Shown: piece after piece, positions 1 through 10,100 of the stretch
How positions within the stretch are numbered: position 1 is the stretch's first letter
Layout of the letters: each line of letters begins with the position of its first letter
DNA from: Sphingobium sp. AP50
GTDB lineage: Bacteria > Pseudomonadota > Alphaproteobacteria > Sphingomonadales > Sphingomonadaceae
Length of the DNA: 64,000 nt
Assembly: GCF_900109095.1 (NCBI RefSeq)
Contig: NZ_FNYZ01000001.1
Span: 496,001 to 560,000, forward strand
Direction: 5' to 3'
Program-made: the position numbers and the translations under genes
Notes under the pieces: generated by a model
What the model saw: the letters and a program-made list of their open reading frames with translations, nothing else
What the model was told of the DNA's origin: nothing
The model's database searches: none

Positions 1-299
1 TCGAGGCCCAGCGTATGATCCCAATGGAGATGCGTCAGCAGCGTCGCATCCACCTTCGACGCGAGCACGCCCGCGCGCGCCAGTTGCTGGCCGACATTCT
101 CGCCCGCGTCGATCAGATAGGTCTTGCCGCCCACCTGCAACAGGCTGGCGGGTTGCGACCGGTCGGCATGGGCGGGCGGCCCGCCAGCGGTGCCGAGCAG
201 GGTCACGGTCGCGCCCTTTGCCTCTTGGGCTATCAGCCGCGTCGGCATCAGCGCGCCTGCGCCGATCAGCCCCATCATCATGCGGCGATCCAGTTTCAT
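1..299 (-). CDS. MBL-fold metallohydrolase, N-terminal part
   Basis: Only the first 99 or so residues are in the window; the gene continues past base 1. The chosen ATG gives a signal-like start (MKLDRRMMMGLIGAGALMP, cleavage near residue 25), a first beta-strand, YLIDAGEN near residues 61-68, and the zinc-binding THLHWDH motif (HxHxDH, residues 90-95). That motif defines the metallo-beta-lactamase superfamily, so a periplasmic zinc hydrolase is expected. The substrate cannot be read from this fragment. It lies downstream of the TonB receptor on the same strand, but a terminator-like hairpin separates them. An AGGAG-like site (RC of ctcct at 306-310) precedes the start. Confidence 0.85.
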   Translation of the reverse strand, partial: MKLDRRMMMGLIGAGALMPTRLIAQEAKGATVTLLGTAGGPPAHADRSQPASLLQVGGKTYLIDAGENVGQQLARAGVLASKVDATLLTHLHWDHTLGL

Positions 300-321
300 A
301 TGCCTCTCCTTGATCGACAGG

Positions 322-357
322 AAAACGCGCCATCCGCCCGGCCAGGCGAATGGCGCG
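322..357 (-). terminator. Intrinsic terminator upstream of MBL gene
   Basis: Arms 326-338 and 345-357 pair over about 13 bp with one G:T wobble. On the minus strand the hairpin is followed by TTTT. It would end leftward transcripts from the TonB receptor gene before the hydrolase gene. Confidence 0.7.
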
Positions 358-416
358 CTCCCCCTTATTCCCAGAAACCCGGCTCGATTTCGTTTGTTTG
401 ACGCATTTTCCGAGGC

Positions 417-436
417 GCCGGGTGTTTCCACCCGGC
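417..436 (-). terminator. Hairpin just after TonB receptor stop
   Basis: A perfect 8-bp stem (417-424 with 429-436) closes a GAAA tetraloop on the minus strand, 12 nt past the receptor stop codon. No U-tract follows, so it may stabilise the 3' end rather than terminate transcription. Confidence 0.45.
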
Positions 437-448
437 TAGAAAATGCTT

Positions 449-2671
449 CTAGAAATCGAAACCGAGGGTCACGCCATAGGTTCGCGGCGACGCCTGGACA
501 CCGTTGTCGGCGAAATTGCTGGCGCCGAGTTGCTGGAAATAGAAGGCATTGGTCAGGTTCTTGCCCCAGACGGAGACGCTGGCGCCGCCGCCGACCTGCC
601 AGTTGATCGATGCGTCGACCAGGTCATAGGCGGACTGCCGCACGCGATTGTCGGGGTCGGCGGCCCAGCCGTCATTATGATAATAGTTGCCCGTGATCGT
701 GACCGGCCCGATCTCGTAGGAAGCGCCCAGCGACAGCGTCCAGTCCGGCACATTCTGCAAGCGCTTGCCGCTGGCGTCGCCCGTGGTCAGAATGTTGCCG
801 CCTGTCGGATTGGGTGTTGTCACCTGCGCATTGGTGAAATTCTTGTAGCGCGCATGGGTCCAGTTGACGCCGCCGGTGATGCTGAAATGCTCGAACGGCT
901 GGAGGATGAAGTCGGCATCCACGCCATAAATCCTGGCGCCGTCGGCATTATAGACCGTCTGGATGCCATTTTGAATCTGCATCACCTGCACATTCTTCTG
1001 GTCATAATAATAGCCGGCGACGTTGAAGCGCAGGCGGCGGTCGAGCAGGTCGGTCTTCAGGCCCACTTCATAGGCATCGACCACTTCAGGCTTCAGTACC
1101 TTGTTGGTGATGTCGGTGGCGAGGCCGAAATTGCCGACGACATAGGCGGCGCTGCGGAAACCGCGATTATAGCTGGCATAGGCCATGACCTGCGGCGAAA
1201 AACGGTGGTCGAGCGACAGCCGCCAGGTCATTTTGGGGAAAGTGTCCTCATAGCTTTCCAGCACGCCCTGCGGCGCGGTCTGGGTGGCGAGCGGCGTGCC
1301 ATCTGCGGCATAGGTGATGCGGATGCCCTCCCCCTCGCGCTTGTCATGGGTATAGCGGATGCCGGCGGTCAGATTGGTCGCTTCGCCCAGATGATAGGTG
1401 CCCTGCGCGAAGGCGGCGAGGCTGTTGAGCGTCTGCGTCGCGGTCACATCGGTATAGCGGCCGAACTGGTTGAGGAAGGCGGTGCGGCTGCGCCCCGGAT
1501 TGAAGCGGCCCTTGCTCCACATATAGAAGCCGCCCAGCACCCAGCTCAGCGCCCCGTCATCGTCGGACAGCAATTGCAATTCCTGCGTAAACTGTTCGTC
1601 GATCTGGGTATTTTCGATCTGGAAGCCATGGGCGAAGCCCAGCGGCGGGCTGTTGGCGCCCGGCACGCCGACCCAGTCGCTTTCGGTCGTGCCATCGGGG
1701 TCGAATTTCACATAAAGGCGCATCTTGCGATAGGCGCTCAGGCTCTTGGCGGAAAAGCCGCCGAAATCATGGGTGATGTCCAGACTGCCGCCATATTGCT
1801 TCGAATCCATCATGGGATCGAAATCGGAATCGATGTCGCGCCGCCCGCCACCGGCATAAAGGCCGCGCACATTCTTGCTGATCGGGCGGAAGGCCGGATT
1901 GACGCCCTCGACCGTCGAATAGTCGCCCGACATCTGGACCGTGGTGGCGTCCCCCTCCCACAGCAATTTCCCGCGCGTGCTGAAACTGCGCTGGGTCATG
2001 ATGTCGTTGCCGGTATAGACGTTGGTGCCGAAGCCCTTGTCTCTATTCTCATATTTGGCGGCGATGCTGGCGGTCAGCCCATCGGTCAGCCCGCCGCTGA
2101 CATAGGCGGACGCCGTCACCGTATCATAATTGCCATAGCCGAAGCGGACATTGGCGGTCGGCGTGTCGCTCGGCTTCTTGGTCGTGATCTGGATGAGGCC
2201 GCCCGTGGCGTTGCGCCCGAACAACGTGCCCTGCGGTCCTTTCAGCACCGCGACCTGCTCGATATCGTTCAAATTGGTCAGCGCACCGATCGGCGAACTG
2301 ACATAGACGCCATCGATATAGGTGGCGACCGGGTTCTCGACGCCGGGGCCGGTGCCGGTCGATCCGACGCCGCGAATACGCGGCAGGCCAAAGCCGCCGA
2401 CAGCCGTGCTGAAATTCAGGCTGGGCGCGACATTCTTCAGGTCCGACGTATCGGCAATGCCCACCCTCTCCAGCGTGGCGGCCGACACGGCGGTTACGGC
2501 GATCGGCACATTCTGCTGGTTTTCCGCGCGCTTCTGCGCGGTCACGATGATGTCGGCGATGCCACCGGCCGGGGCGGCATTCTCCTGCGCCAGCGCCGGC
2601 ATGGTCAGCGCACAGGCAGCGCCGGTGCCGGTCATCAGCAGCGCGCGCAATCTCGTCTTGGTTGAAAGCAT
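449..2671 (-). CDS. TonB-dependent outer-membrane receptor
   Basis: 740 residues. The start with a clean AAGGAGG seven bases upstream gives a signal peptide (MLSTKTRLRALLMTG... to ALAQ). Next comes a TonB-box-like stretch (DIIVTAQKR), then a plug domain with VYVSSPIG, VLKGPQGTLFGRNATGG and IQITTKKP. A 22-stranded barrel region ends in the aromatic signature YGVTLGFDF. Proteins of this family import ligands across the outer membrane using TonB-ExbBD energy. The ligand is not identifiable. The divergent Rieske oxygenase suggests an aromatic compound (inference). An in-frame extension upstream to 2884 lacks a ribosome site and breaks the signal peptide. Confidence 0.93.
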   Translation of the reverse strand: MLSTKTRLRALLMTGTGAACALTMPALAQENAAPAGGIADIIVTAQKRAENQQNVPIAVTAVSAATLERVGIADTSDLKNVAPSLNFSTAVGGFGLPRIRGVGSTGTGPGVENPVATYIDGVYVSSPIGALTNLNDIEQVAVLKGPQGTLFGRNATGGLIQITTKKPSDTPTANVRFGYGNYDTVTASAYVSGGLTDGLTASIAAKYENRDKGFGTNVYTGNDIMTQRSFSTRGKLLWEGDATTVQMSGDYSTVEGVNPAFRPISKNVRGLYAGGGRRDIDSDFDPMMDSKQYGGSLDITHDFGGFSAKSLSAYRKMRLYVKFDPDGTTESDWVGVPGANSPPLGFAHGFQIENTQIDEQFTQELQLLSDDDGALSWVLGGFYMWSKGRFNPGRSRTAFLNQFGRYTDVTATQTLNSLAAFAQGTYHLGEATNLTAGIRYTHDKREGEGIRITYAADGTPLATQTAPQGVLESYEDTFPKMTWRLSLDHRFSPQVMAYASYNRGFRSAAYVVGNFGLATDITNKVLKPEVVDAYEVGLKTDLLDRRLRFNVAGYYYDQKNVQVMQIQNGIQTVYNADGARIYGVDADFILQPFEHFSITGGVNWTHARYKNFTNAQVTTPNPTGGNILTTGDASGKRLQNVPDWTLSLGASYEIGPVTITGNYYHNDGWAADPDNRVRQSAYDLVDASINWQVGGGASVSVWGKNLTNAFYFQQLGASNFADNGVQASPRTYGVTLGFDF

Positions 2672-2961
2672 GACTTCCCCTCCTTGGGTTCGCCGGACGA
2701 TCGGCGTTGGCGCCCTGCGGCGCATCGTTTCGTCAGCAACATTGGTAGGACAGGGGATTGGTCCCGGCGATAGCGCTAATCGCAAATATGTGTCGCGCCG
2801 GGCGCACCAATGACGGCGGATTTCCGATCGCGCCTGCGCTGTTTCTGATCCCGGTCCGCGCCACCATTGCCGTTTCCGCACCATAAACGTGCCGATTGTC
2901 GCCTTTCTGGCGCGGCGGCGGCCCTTACTATGGCGGGAAAGGACAGCAGAGGATTACAGGC

Positions 2962-4035
2962 ATGTCGATCAAGGCGGATTTCACCCAGGGCTTCGTCCGC
3001 AACCATTGGTATGCGGCGGCATGGGCCAGCGATATCGGGGATGCACCCGTCGCCCGACAGATATTGGGCGAAACCGTGGTGCTGTTCCGCCAGCCCGATG
3101 GCGTGATCGGCGCGCTGGAAGATCGCTGCCCGCACCGGCTGGCGCCTCTATCGCTGGGCGAATGCGCCGATGGCGGGCTGCGCTGCGGCTATCATGGCAT
3201 GGTGTTCAACGGCCGGGGCGACTGTATCGGCATTCCGGGGCAGGCCATCATCCCGCCGACGGCGCGGGCGCGCGCCTATCCGGTGGCGGAGCGCTATGGG
3301 CTGGTGTGGCTCTGGACCGGAGAGGGCGCGGCCGACGAAGCCAAGCTGCCGCAGGTGCTGGGCCATGGCGAGCCGGGCTGGGCGGTGCTGGATCAGGGCT
3401 ATCAGCATCATCGCGCCAATTACCGGATCGAGATCGAAAATCTCATGGATCCTGCGCACACCACCTTCCTCCACAAGGAGACGATCGGGAACAAGGCGGC
3501 CAAGGATGTTCCGGTGCAGGTGGCGCAAAGCGACTATGGCCTCAAAGCCTATCGCTGGATCGAAAATGTCCCGCCGACCCCGCTCGACAGCAAGAGCCGC
3601 GACTTTGGCGACGGCCGCGTCGACCGGCAGGTCGCCTTCCATTTCGAACTGCCCGCCACCAGCTTCGTCGATATCGCCGTGATCCCGGCGGGCATGGAGC
3701 GGACCGATGCCAATCTGATGCATGGCGGCATCCGCACCTTCAGCTATAAATTCCTGACGCCGGAAACCGAACGGACCACCCATTTCTTCTGGCTGCACCT
3801 GCGCAATTACCGGCAGGAGGACAGCGGCTTCGACGCAGGGCTGCGCGCCAGTCTGGAAAAGACCTTTCAGGAAGATAATGTCATGGCCAGCGCCATTCAG
3901 GTCGAACAGGAACGGACCGGCCTGCGCCAGAAGACCGCCATCGCCATCGATCGCGCGCCTGTCATGGCGCTGCGCATGATCGACCGGATGATCGCTGCCG
4001 AACAGGTTGATGACGGCGTCCCGATTCCCGCCTGA
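2962..4035 (+). CDS. Rieske aromatic oxygenase, VanA-like
   Basis: 357 residues, the size of vanillate O-demethylase/dicamba-demethylase-type oxygenases. The Rieske 2Fe-2S ligands are C56-P-H58 and C75-G-Y-H78. The mononuclear-iron motif N160-L-M-D163-P-A-H166-x4-H171 is intact. Such enzymes use electrons from a reductase partner to O-demethylate or hydroxylate an aromatic ring. No VanB-like reductase is in the window. The start follows AGAGGA; an upstream in-frame ATG at 2896 has no ribosome site and adds residues before the conserved N-terminus. It is divergent from the TonB receptor, hinting at coupled uptake and degradation. The substrate is unknown. Confidence 0.88.
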   Translation: MSIKADFTQGFVRNHWYAAAWASDIGDAPVARQILGETVVLFRQPDGVIGALEDRCPHRLAPLSLGECADGGLRCGYHGMVFNGRGDCIGIPGQAIIPPTARARAYPVAERYGLVWLWTGEGAADEAKLPQVLGHGEPGWAVLDQGYQHHRANYRIEIENLMDPAHTTFLHKETIGNKAAKDVPVQVAQSDYGLKAYRWIENVPPTPLDSKSRDFGDGRVDRQVAFHFELPATSFVDIAVIPAGMERTDANLMHGGIRTFSYKFLTPETERTTHFFWLHLRNYRQEDSGFDAGLRASLEKTFQEDNVMASAIQVEQERTGLRQKTAIAIDRAPVMALRMIDRMIAAEQVDDGVPIPA

Positions 4036-4242
4036 ACGGTCCTGTGCGTCCGATCGGAAGGCGACTGGAGGGAACTGAAAGAGGATCTCGGGCGTATGTG
4101 CGCCGCCTTCCTTCAGTCCGCTGACTGCCCAGACCCCTAAATCCGCCCAATAAAGGCGGTTTGTCGTGCAAAGGCGGATGGACCAGACCGGATGGAATGG
4201 CTAAGTCGCCAGTTCAACTACCAAGGGAAAGGACCCCCTCAC

Positions 4243-4518
4243 ATGAACAATGCTGACCTCGCCGACACCGTCGCCAGCGCCAGCGGCCTTTCGAAGGCCG
4301 ACGCCAAGAAGATCGTCGACGGCGTGTTCGCGGCGATCGCCGACGCTGCTGCCAAGGGCGAGGAAGTATCGCTGAACGGCTTCGGCAAGTTCAAGGTCAA
4401 GGAAAGCGCAGCGCGCGAGGGTCGCAACCCCGCCACCGGCGCCACCATCCAGATCGCGGCGTCGAAGAAGCTGGGCTTCACCCCCGCCAAGGCGGTCAAG
4501 GACAAGCTGAACGGCTGA
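4243..4518 (+). CDS. HU-family DNA-binding protein
   Basis: 91 residues, the full HU/IHF length. It has the dimerising N-terminal helices (NNADLADTVASASGLSKADA), the beta-saddle NGFGKFKVKE, and the arm-tip motif GRNPATG that inserts the conserved proline into the minor groove. It acts as a nucleoid protein that bends DNA without sequence preference. AAGGGAAAGGA lies upstream of the start. It stands alone, followed by a strong stem-loop. Confidence 0.95.
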   Translation: MNNADLADTVASASGLSKADAKKIVDGVFAAIADAAAKGEEVSLNGFGKFKVKESAAREGRNPATGATIQIAASKKLGFTPAKAVKDKLNG

Positions 4519-4527
4519 TCCCTTGCT

Positions 4528-4564
4528 GGTGCTGGCGCGGCGACTCCGGTCGCGCGCCAGCACC
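4528..4564 (+). terminator. Stem-loop after HU gene
   Basis: A perfect 12-bp stem (4528-4539 with 4553-4564) lies ten bases after the HU stop. No U-run follows, so it may act as a 3' stabiliser or a weak terminator. Confidence 0.5.
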
Positions 4565-4728
4565 CACCTGATGACCTGATATCGCTCGCCGCAAAGGCTT
4601 GAGTCTCCCTCGCCATCGCCATGCTGCCTGTAGGCGATGCGCTTCCCTTTTGCCTTGACCATCCGCAAACGCGGTTCGCGCCGATCGACCGGCTTTGCGC
4701 GTGCGGGACCAGCCGCTAAGCAGGGCCG

Positions 4729-5595
4729 ATGCAGCAGACTATCGCCTATCGCCAGATCGGAATCGTCGGAACCGGGCGCGTCGCGCGCGCCATGGCGCTG
4801 GCTTTGCACAGGCATTGCGCCGAACCACTGATGCTCTGGGGACGCGATCCCGATCAGGCTCGCGCCGTTGCCGATATCATGGGGCCTGTTCACGCGGTGG
4901 AGTCGCTGGAAACAATCATCGCCACTTGCGACCTGATCCTGATCGCCGTGTCGGACGATGCACTCGCGACCGTCATCGCGGCGCTCGCCGCCGCTGGCCC
5001 TTCTTCCGCTTTCGCCTGCCATGTCAGCGGACGCAGCGGGGCCGCCATCCTCGCGCCGCTGCGGGACAGCGGCCTGCTGACCGCCGCCATCCATCCGGCG
5101 ATGACCTTCACCGGCAATCCGGACCGGGAGGTGGCGCGCATGGCGGGTGCCCGTTTCGTCATCACCGGCGACGGCCCGGCCGCGGCCCATGCGGCCGAAC
5201 AACTGGTGGCGCTGCTCCACGGCGTGCCCGAATATGTCGCGGAGGTGCAGCGGCCGCTCTATCATGCGGCGCTCTGCCATGCCGCCAATCATCTGGTCAC
5301 TCTGCTCGCCGGATCATGCGATGCGCTGAAGACGGCGGGCGTGGCTGATCCGCAGGCGCTGATCGGGCCACTGGTCCGCGCCGCGCTGGAAAACAGCCTC
5401 GACCGGGGCTTTGCCGCTCTGTCCGGTCCCTTGCTGCGCGGCGACGAGGCGACGATCCTCGATCATCTGACGGCACTGGCCGCCGACAGCCCGGCCTTGC
5501 TGCCGCCTTATCGCGCCATGGCCCGCGCCACGCTGGATCAACTGGCCTCTACCGGTCGGCCCGCCGCGCCGTCACTCGCGCAACTGCTGGACTGA
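4729..5595 (+). CDS. Rossmann-like / DUF2520 oxidoreductase-type protein
   Basis: 288 residues. The N-terminal NAD(P)-binding fold shows GIVGTGRVARAMA (GxGxxA) near residues 11-23 and a second strand LMLWGRD. The C-terminal part is helical and carries LYHAALCHAANHLVTLLAG, the pattern of the DUF2520 C-terminal domain. The family resembles ketopantoate or F420-dependent reductases, but its reaction is not established. It ends 3 bp before the convergent bcsZ stop codon, so the two genes meet tail to tail. Confidence 0.85.
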   Translation: MQQTIAYRQIGIVGTGRVARAMALALHRHCAEPLMLWGRDPDQARAVADIMGPVHAVESLETIIATCDLILIAVSDDALATVIAALAAAGPSSAFACHVSGRSGAAILAPLRDSGLLTAAIHPAMTFTGNPDREVARMAGARFVITGDGPAAAHAAEQLVALLHGVPEYVAEVQRPLYHAALCHAANHLVTLLAGSCDALKTAGVADPQALIGPLVRAALENSLDRGFAALSGPLLRGDEATILDHLTALAADSPALLPPYRAMARATLDQLASTGRPAAPSLAQLLD

Positions 5596-5598
5596 GCT

Positions 5599-6672
5599 CT
5601 ATTTCAGATGCGCCGCCAGCATCTGGAGCGAGGCGGCGAAATAGTCCGTCGAAAGCCGGTCCGGCGCGCTGCCGCCCAATATGTTCGTCGCGATCGCCGC
5701 GCCACCGGCGGACAGGGCATAGGGGGCGACCTCGCCCGACTGCACGTCGACCCAGGCGGGGATCGGCTGGTGATTGCCGGTATAGCCCTGCCAATATTGC
5801 CGGATCGGCGCGACCAGTTCGGTCCGCCGCCCGGCCTGCGCATAGAGCGGCACGCGGATCGCGTCGAAGCCGAAACGGGCAGGGCGCCCGGCGGCGGGCA
5901 TCACGCTGTCATGGCCGGTCACGTCGATCCAGTCGGTCGGCAGCGCCAGCGGCCCGAACCGCGCCTTTTCCATCAGCGCCTCGCCATCGCCGATAATCTT
6001 GCCCCAGGCCGCGTCCCCGTCCAGATCGCGGAAGGCGTCCAGCGCGGGCCACAGATAATAGGATGGGTTCAGCGTGGCATTGGGTTCGCCATTGAAGCCG
6101 TTGAGGCCGGGCAACAGCAATTGCCGCCCGAACCGTTCGATCACCAGCTTCGACCGGATCGCGCCACGGATCGCGCTCGACCGCTGCGCATAGGCCGGAT
6201 TGCGCCATTTGCGCGACGCCTGCGCCAATGCCCAGGCGATGGCGATGTCGCCATCGGTGGCATTGTTGGGATCGTTCACCGGGATCGCGGCACGCGGATC
6301 ATAGCGCCAGGAAAACAGCGCCATATCCTGATGCGCCAGCGTGCTTTCCGTCCATTTCCATATCGTGTCGAATACGGGCTGATCGTCATTCCATACCGCC
6401 AGCAACAGGCCATAGCTCTGCCCTTCGCTATGGCTGACGCCGCCATTGCCATTGTCGACCACGCGGCCGACGGGGTCCAGGAAGGACGCCTTGAAACTGG
6501 GCCAGTCGACGCCGCCGGTCACCGCCGTTTCCCTCCGCTTTTCGATCGGCCTGGCCGACCGGCTGCCGCTCTGCTTCTCCGTCCGGTTTTCGCCCCGCTT
6601 TTCCGCGCGGGCGCAGGCTGTCGCCAAAGTCAGTCCCATGCCGATCAGCAGGGTACGCCGGTCAAACCCCAT
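5599..6672 (-). CDS. bcsZ: Endoglucanase BcsZ, GH8 family
   Basis: 357 residues. It has an export signal (DRRTLLIGMGLTLATAC); the RR pair could mark Tat export. The GH8 catalytic regions are GGVSHSEGQSYG with the acid Glu83, and NNATDGDIAIAWAL with the conserved Asp. BcsZ trims or edits cellulose chains in the periplasm during secretion. The start overlaps the bcsD stop by 11 bp, so translation is probably coupled. It is the last gene of the cellulose operon. A longer in-frame start would add residues before the signal and has no better ribosome site. Confidence 0.92.
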   Translation of the reverse strand: MGFDRRTLLIGMGLTLATACARAEKRGENRTEKQSGSRSARPIEKRRETAVTGGVDWPSFKASFLDPVGRVVDNGNGGVSHSEGQSYGLLLAVWNDDQPVFDTIWKWTESTLAHQDMALFSWRYDPRAAIPVNDPNNATDGDIAIAWALAQASRKWRNPAYAQRSSAIRGAIRSKLVIERFGRQLLLPGLNGFNGEPNATLNPSYYLWPALDAFRDLDGDAAWGKIIGDGEALMEKARFGPLALPTDWIDVTGHDSVMPAAGRPARFGFDAIRVPLYAQAGRRTELVAPIRQYWQGYTGNHQPIPAWVDVQSGEVAPYALSAGGAAIATNILGGSAPDRLSTDYFAASLQMLAAHLK

Positions 6673-7126
6673 GATATAGTTCCAACGCCTCCTCCGATGC
6701 GCGCAGGACAGTGGTGCGCAGGCTGTTGCCGCTACCCAGCACCCGGAACCAGCGATCATAGGCGCTGGTCAGCAGGGTGCGCAATACGACCGGCCAATGC
6801 CCGCTGGCGTCGGTATTCCATCCGCGCGGCAGCCCGTGATGATGCACCACTATGCCATTGCCCTGCACGTCCATCCGCACCTCGCCCCAGCCCAACGCAT
6901 GCCACAGCGCATTGATCCGCGTCGTCAGCCCATGCAGGTCATGGACATCGTCCATCGCGACGATGGCGGCGAGTCGGTAGCCGACCGAGGTGAAAAATCC
7001 TTCCGCCTGCGCGCTGGACGCGGTGGCGAAAATCTCCGCGCTGATCAGCGACACCAGCAGTTCGGCGTCGTCCGCGCGATCGGCCGGGGGCGCCTGCGTC
7101 GTGAATTTCGTAGCGTCTTCAATCAT
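6662..7126 (-). CDS. bcsD: Cellulose biosynthesis protein BcsD
   Basis: 154 residues, the usual BcsD size. Recognisable segments include LVSLISAEIFATASSAQAEGFF near the N-terminus and GWGEVRMDVQGNGIVVHHHG in the middle. In Komagataeibacter BcsD forms a periplasmic octamer that arranges glucan chains into crystalline bundles. Its start overlaps the bcsC stop as ATGA. Its presence between bcsC and bcsZ points to an Acs/Bcs type I operon rather than the E. coli bcsEFG type. Confidence 0.85.
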   Translation of the reverse strand: MIEDATKFTTQAPPADRADDAELLVSLISAEIFATASSAQAEGFFTSVGYRLAAIVAMDDVHDLHGLTTRINALWHALGWGEVRMDVQGNGIVVHHHGLPRGWNTDASGHWPVVLRTLLTSAYDRWFRVLGSGNSLRTTVLRASEEALELYHGV

Positions 7127-10100
7127 TGCGAGCCCCCCAGGGATTGCTTGATGCCGATCATCGACTTGAACTCGTCATAGCTGCCGAAAGTATTCTTGCT
7201 GATTTCGCCACCGACCCGCGTGCTCGGGCTCACACGATAATAGAAGGAGCCATCGGCCGACAGGGCGAAACCGGTCTTGCTGATACTATCATAATAGGAC
7301 CGCACATCGCTATTCTGTGCCTTGAGCGCATCGAGCGCCGCCTGCGCGGTCGGATCGGTGGGATAAAGCCCCACCTGCTCCTGATAATAGCTTTGATAGC
7401 CCGGCGCCACACCCGCGCGGATTTCCATCCGGTCATCGGTAAAGCTGTACCGGACCGGGAAGCTCACGCTGAAGAAGCTCTGCGGGCTGAAATAGCCGCC
7501 ATGGCCATAGGTGAAGAAGTTCTGGTTATTGTCATAATCCTGATAGTTGACGTTCACGCCGCCCGTCACCGACGAACGATCGCCGCGATAGAAGGGCAGG
7601 TAGCCGCCGACATTCGCCTGGAAACTGCGATTGTTGGGCACATTCACGCCGGCATAGCGATTATAGGCGAAGTCGCCATAAATGCCCGCGCCGTCCCGAT
7701 CATAGGAGAAGGAGACGCCGCCGCCCGTGCGCATCACCTGACCCCAGCGATCGCCCGTCACCGGATCGCGCGTGCCGGCATAGGCGACCACGCTGTCCGT
7801 CACCGGCTTGCGCTCCACCCACACGCGCGCGGTGGTATAGGGCGAAAAGCGCGGCGTCAGCGCCGCCTGCCATGTCACCTGCGTATCTTCAAAGCCCAGC
7901 GGGGTCGTGCCCAGCTCCAGCTTCAGCAGCGGCGTTTCATAGGCGGCCGACAAAGCGACGCCGGATGCATGCTGCGTCTTCGCCTGCGTCAGCGCCGATT
8001 CCTCTTCGGCGACGATGGCTTCGGCTTCGGCGGTGCCGTTGCGGCCGAAGCGGGCGAGGCCCGATCCGGTCGGGCGGCCGGCATCCAGCGCCACGGCCTG
8101 CGCCTTGGCGGAGATGCGGCCATTGCCAAGCCCGGTCGACACTTGCGCGGTGCCGGTCATTTCGCGCAGCGCGCTCAGCCCGGTTTCGCCCGACCGCTCG
8201 CGGTAACCGGTGTTCAGGTCGGCGCGCGGCCCGGATTCGCGGGTCAGCTGGCTGATTTCGGACTGGATGCGCCCCAGCACCGGATCACCCGAAGGATTGC
8301 TGGCCTGTCCGCCGCTCGCATCGGCATAGGCGGCACTACCCATATTACCGCCGCCGCCCATCGGGGCCGAGGGCGTGCCGCCGGTGGGGAAGGGCTGGCT
8401 CGGCGCGGCATAGCCATAGCCGCTATTGGCCGGCGCGATCGGCGCCGACGTGGCGGGCAGGCGTGAACTGCCGCTCAGCGCAAAGGGATTGGCCATCGGC
8501 GCGGCCACGGCCGACGCTTGCTGGTTGCGGAACGGATTATTGCCCGAAACCGTCGTGGCGAACGGATTGGCGCTGGTCAGCGTCCCCGCCGCCCCGCTGC
8601 GACGTGCATACAGTTCCTGTGCCCGCTTGAGATAGCGCACGGCCGCGCCATCATCGCCGCGCGCTTTCTCCATCCGCGCCGCCGCCATATAGATTTCATA
8701 ATCATTGGGATTGGCCTGCAAGGCGCGGTCCATCGTCCGCCGGGCCAGCTCGCGGTCGCCCGCTGCCCCCGCCGTTTCGATCAGGCCCATGGTTGCCCCC
8801 CGGTCGGTCGGCGACTGGGCCAGCAGCATCTGATAGGTTTGCGCCGCCTGGGCCGGCATCCCGCCCGACTGATAGAGGCGGGCCAGCGCCCCCAGCACTT
8901 CCTGATTGCCCGGCGCGGCGTTCCAGGCCGATTGCAGCAGATCGAACGCAGCGGCATTCTGCCCCGCCAGACGCATTCGGTCGGCCTGAGACGCCGCCAT
9001 CACGCCGTTCATCCGCGCCATGACCTTCTGCCCTTCGGCGGACGGTCCGGCCAGTTGCCCGGCCCGCTGGATCGCCGCCGTGGCAAAGGCGTCCCGGCCG
9101 GTCTTGGCCAGCACCCGTACGATCGGTTCATAGGCCTGCGGATCGCTGATCTCGCCCGACATCGCCTGCTGCGCCAGCGACGCCGCACCTTCCCGGTCGC
9201 CCAGTTCGTACAGCGCATCGGCCAGGCTCGCCTGCCGCGCGGCGTCCAGCCCCGGCGTCGCCGCCAGTTGCCGCACCGCCGACAAGCCTTCGGCCTGACG
9301 GCCCTGCGCACCCAGCGCCTTGGCCCGCTCGACTGCGGCATCGATCTTCAGCCCGACCGCGAAATTGCGCATCTGCTCGGTCCGCTGCATCTCCGGGATG
9401 CGCCCGATCAGCGCCTCGGCGGCAGGATCGCGGCCCATTTCCGCGTTCAGCAGCGCCCCGGCATAAAGCCAGTCGGGGTCGCTGGAACTGGACAGCGACG
9501 ACAGCAGCGATTCGACTTCCGAACCACGGCCCCGCGCCAGCAGGTAACGGGCGAATTCCAGCCGGATCCACGGATCATTCTGGCCCAGCAACAGGCCGGA
9601 ATGGAAGGCCTGCTCCGCGCCGATCTCGTCGCCATTGGCCGCCGCCGCCAGCGCCTTGGCGCGCGCCGCACGGCTCGCCAGCCGGGTGTCGCTCTGGCTG
9701 CCATTTTCCTTGGCCTGCCGATACAGGTCCGCCGCATCGGCATAACGACCCTGCTTTTCATAGATGCTGGCCAGCAGTTCGATCGCCGGTCCCCGCTGTG
9801 GATAGCCGGACCGCATCAGTTGCTCGGCCGTGTTCTGCGCTTCGCTCAGCCGGTTCTGCGCCAATGCCGCGCGCGCTTCGCCAAGCCCGGCGAAGAAGCG
9901 GGCGGACTGGAGCGCTTCATTCCACTGCGCCGCATTGCCCAGACGCGATGCCTGTTCCAGCCGGTCGCGTGCCTCGCTGAAATTGCCCTGCCGCAAGCGG
10001 ACGAGGCCAAGCCCGCCCTGCGCATCGGCGTCGCGACCGTTGGCGGCGACGGCGCGCTGGAAATCCCGTTCGGCCTCGGCCAGATTACCCGCATCCAGTG

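Noticed and set aside
443-2665. A 740-codon open frame on the plus strand opposite the TonB receptor
   Set aside because: Its residues mirror the antisense of a gene with clear family motifs. Long antisense frames are common at this GC content because of third-position bias.
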